Below, one piece after another: positions 4,478 to 5,013 of a DNA stretch of 5,013 bases. The notes under the pieces were generated by a model. The model saw only the letters and a list, made by a program, of their open reading frames with translations. It was not told the origin of the DNA and searched no databases. Each line of letters opens with the position of its first letter. Positions within the stretch are counted from its first letter, which is position 1. Source of the stretch: an uncultured Verrucomicrobiota bacterium (lineage in GTDB: Bacteria; Verrucomicrobiota; Verrucomicrobiia; Methylacidiphilales; Verrucolacustridaceae); assembly GCA_903905395.1 (NCBI GenBank), contig CAIVGD010000080.1, positions 1-5,013 of the forward strand. Direction: 5' to 3'. Both the position numbers and the translations under genes were made by a program.

Positions 4478-5013
4478 ATGGCAGCCAAACAAATCTTGTT
4501 TGACGAAGCCGCCCGGCACGCGCTTCTCCGCGGCGTGGAGAAGCTCTCCCGCGCGGTGAAAGCGACACTGGGACCGGCGGGTCGTAACGTGGTTCTCGAT
4601 AAAAAGTTCGGCTCTCCGACCATCACCAAGGACGGTGTCACGGTCGCGAAAGAGATCGAGCTCGAGGATCCCTATGAAAACATCGGAGCGCAACTCGTCC
4701 GCGAAGTCGCCAGCAAAACCAGCGATGTAGCGGGTGACGGCACCACCACAGCGACGGTTCTGGCGGAATCGATCTACCGGGAAGGTCTCAAGAATGTGAC
4801 CGCCGGGGCGAATCCGACCGAGCTAAAGCGTGGCATCGACCGGGCGGTCGAAGCCATTGTGGAGGAGCTCGCCACGATCAGCAAAAAAGTTAAGGACAAG
4901 GAAGACATCCGCCAGGTGGCCACCGTCTCCGCCAACTGGGACAAAACGGTCGGGGAAATCATCGCCGACGCATTGGACAAGGTGGGCAAAGACGGCACGG
5001 TGACGGTGGAGGA
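4478..5013 (+). CDS. groEL: Chaperonin GroEL (Hsp60), N-terminal third, cut by the window edge
   Basis: GroEL forms two stacked seven-membered rings in the cytoplasm in which unfolded proteins fold after GroES closes the chamber. The window holds 178 of about 545 residues: the first part of the equatorial ATPase domain and the start of the intermediate domain. MAAKQILFDEAARHALLRGV opens the protein; TLGP (30-33) and KDGVTVAKEIEL (51-62) contact nucleotide; AGDGTTTATVLAE (85-97) carries the ATP-metal Asp87 and following threonines; TAGANPTELKRGID (108-121) and IADALDKVGKDGTVTVE (162-178) are also typical. The frame stays open to the last base. Two residues differ from what I expect in most GroELs: Ala34 in TLGPAGRNV, where E. 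coli has lysine, and Trp154 in SANWD, where E. coli has serine. Both may be lineage features. No promoter is seen in the 15-base gap after groES. Confidence 0.98.
   Translation, partial: MAAKQILFDEAARHALLRGVEKLSRAVKATLGPAGRNVVLDKKFGSPTITKDGVTVAKEIELEDPYENIGAQLVREVASKTSDVAGDGTTTATVLAESIYREGLKNVTAGANPTELKRGIDRAVEAIVEELATISKKVKDKEDIRQVATVSANWDKTVGEIIADALDKVGKDGTVTVE

Overview
This window looks like chromosomal DNA from a Gram-negative bacterium, most likely a member of the Verrucomicrobiota or a relative in the PVC group. It carries lpxK, so the cell makes lipid A. The LpxK N-terminus and the sequence around its P-loop resemble what I remember of verrucomicrobial LpxK proteins. The order dnaK-groES-groEL is also unlike the usual grpE-dnaK-dnaJ layout. 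The taxonomic call rests on memory of these families, not on a search. The genes are moderately GC-rich, while the control region at about 1975-2110 is clearly AT-richer.

The left part (1-1846) is all on the minus strand. Read in transcription order it holds lpxK (1846-662), then a type II toxin-antitoxin pair: a Phd/YefM-type antitoxin (588-301) and a PIN-domain toxin (304 to the window edge, incomplete). The toxin GTG start overlaps the antitoxin stop by four bases. The antitoxin has its own good sigma70-type promoter (595-623), placed so that transcription should begin at or next to the ATG.

The middle part (1847-2118) is a 272-bp divergent control region between lpxK and dnaK and holds no convincing protein gene. 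It contains a perfect 21-bp palindrome (1977-1997) and a degenerate second copy 33 bp further on (2010-2030). The first overlaps the -10 box of a good promoter directed at dnaK (1961-1989). These sites are neither CIRCE (HrcA) nor HAIR (HspR), so dnaK may answer to a different regulator. On the lpxK side, a strong ribosome binding site serves only a two-codon ORF in the lpxK leader.

The right part (2119-5013) is a plus-strand chaperone operon: dnaK, groES and the first third of groEL. An 18-bp hairpin lies between dnaK and groES. DnaK (Hsp70) holds unfolded chains in an ATP-dependent way, and GroEL with its GroES lid encloses and folds them. Putting both machines on one transcript would let one regulator set their joint level. 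The DnaK co-chaperones GrpE and DnaJ are not encoded here.

The gene content is mostly well known. The parts most worth attention are the non-CIRCE operator pair, the probably leaderless antitoxin mRNA and the odd lpxK leader.
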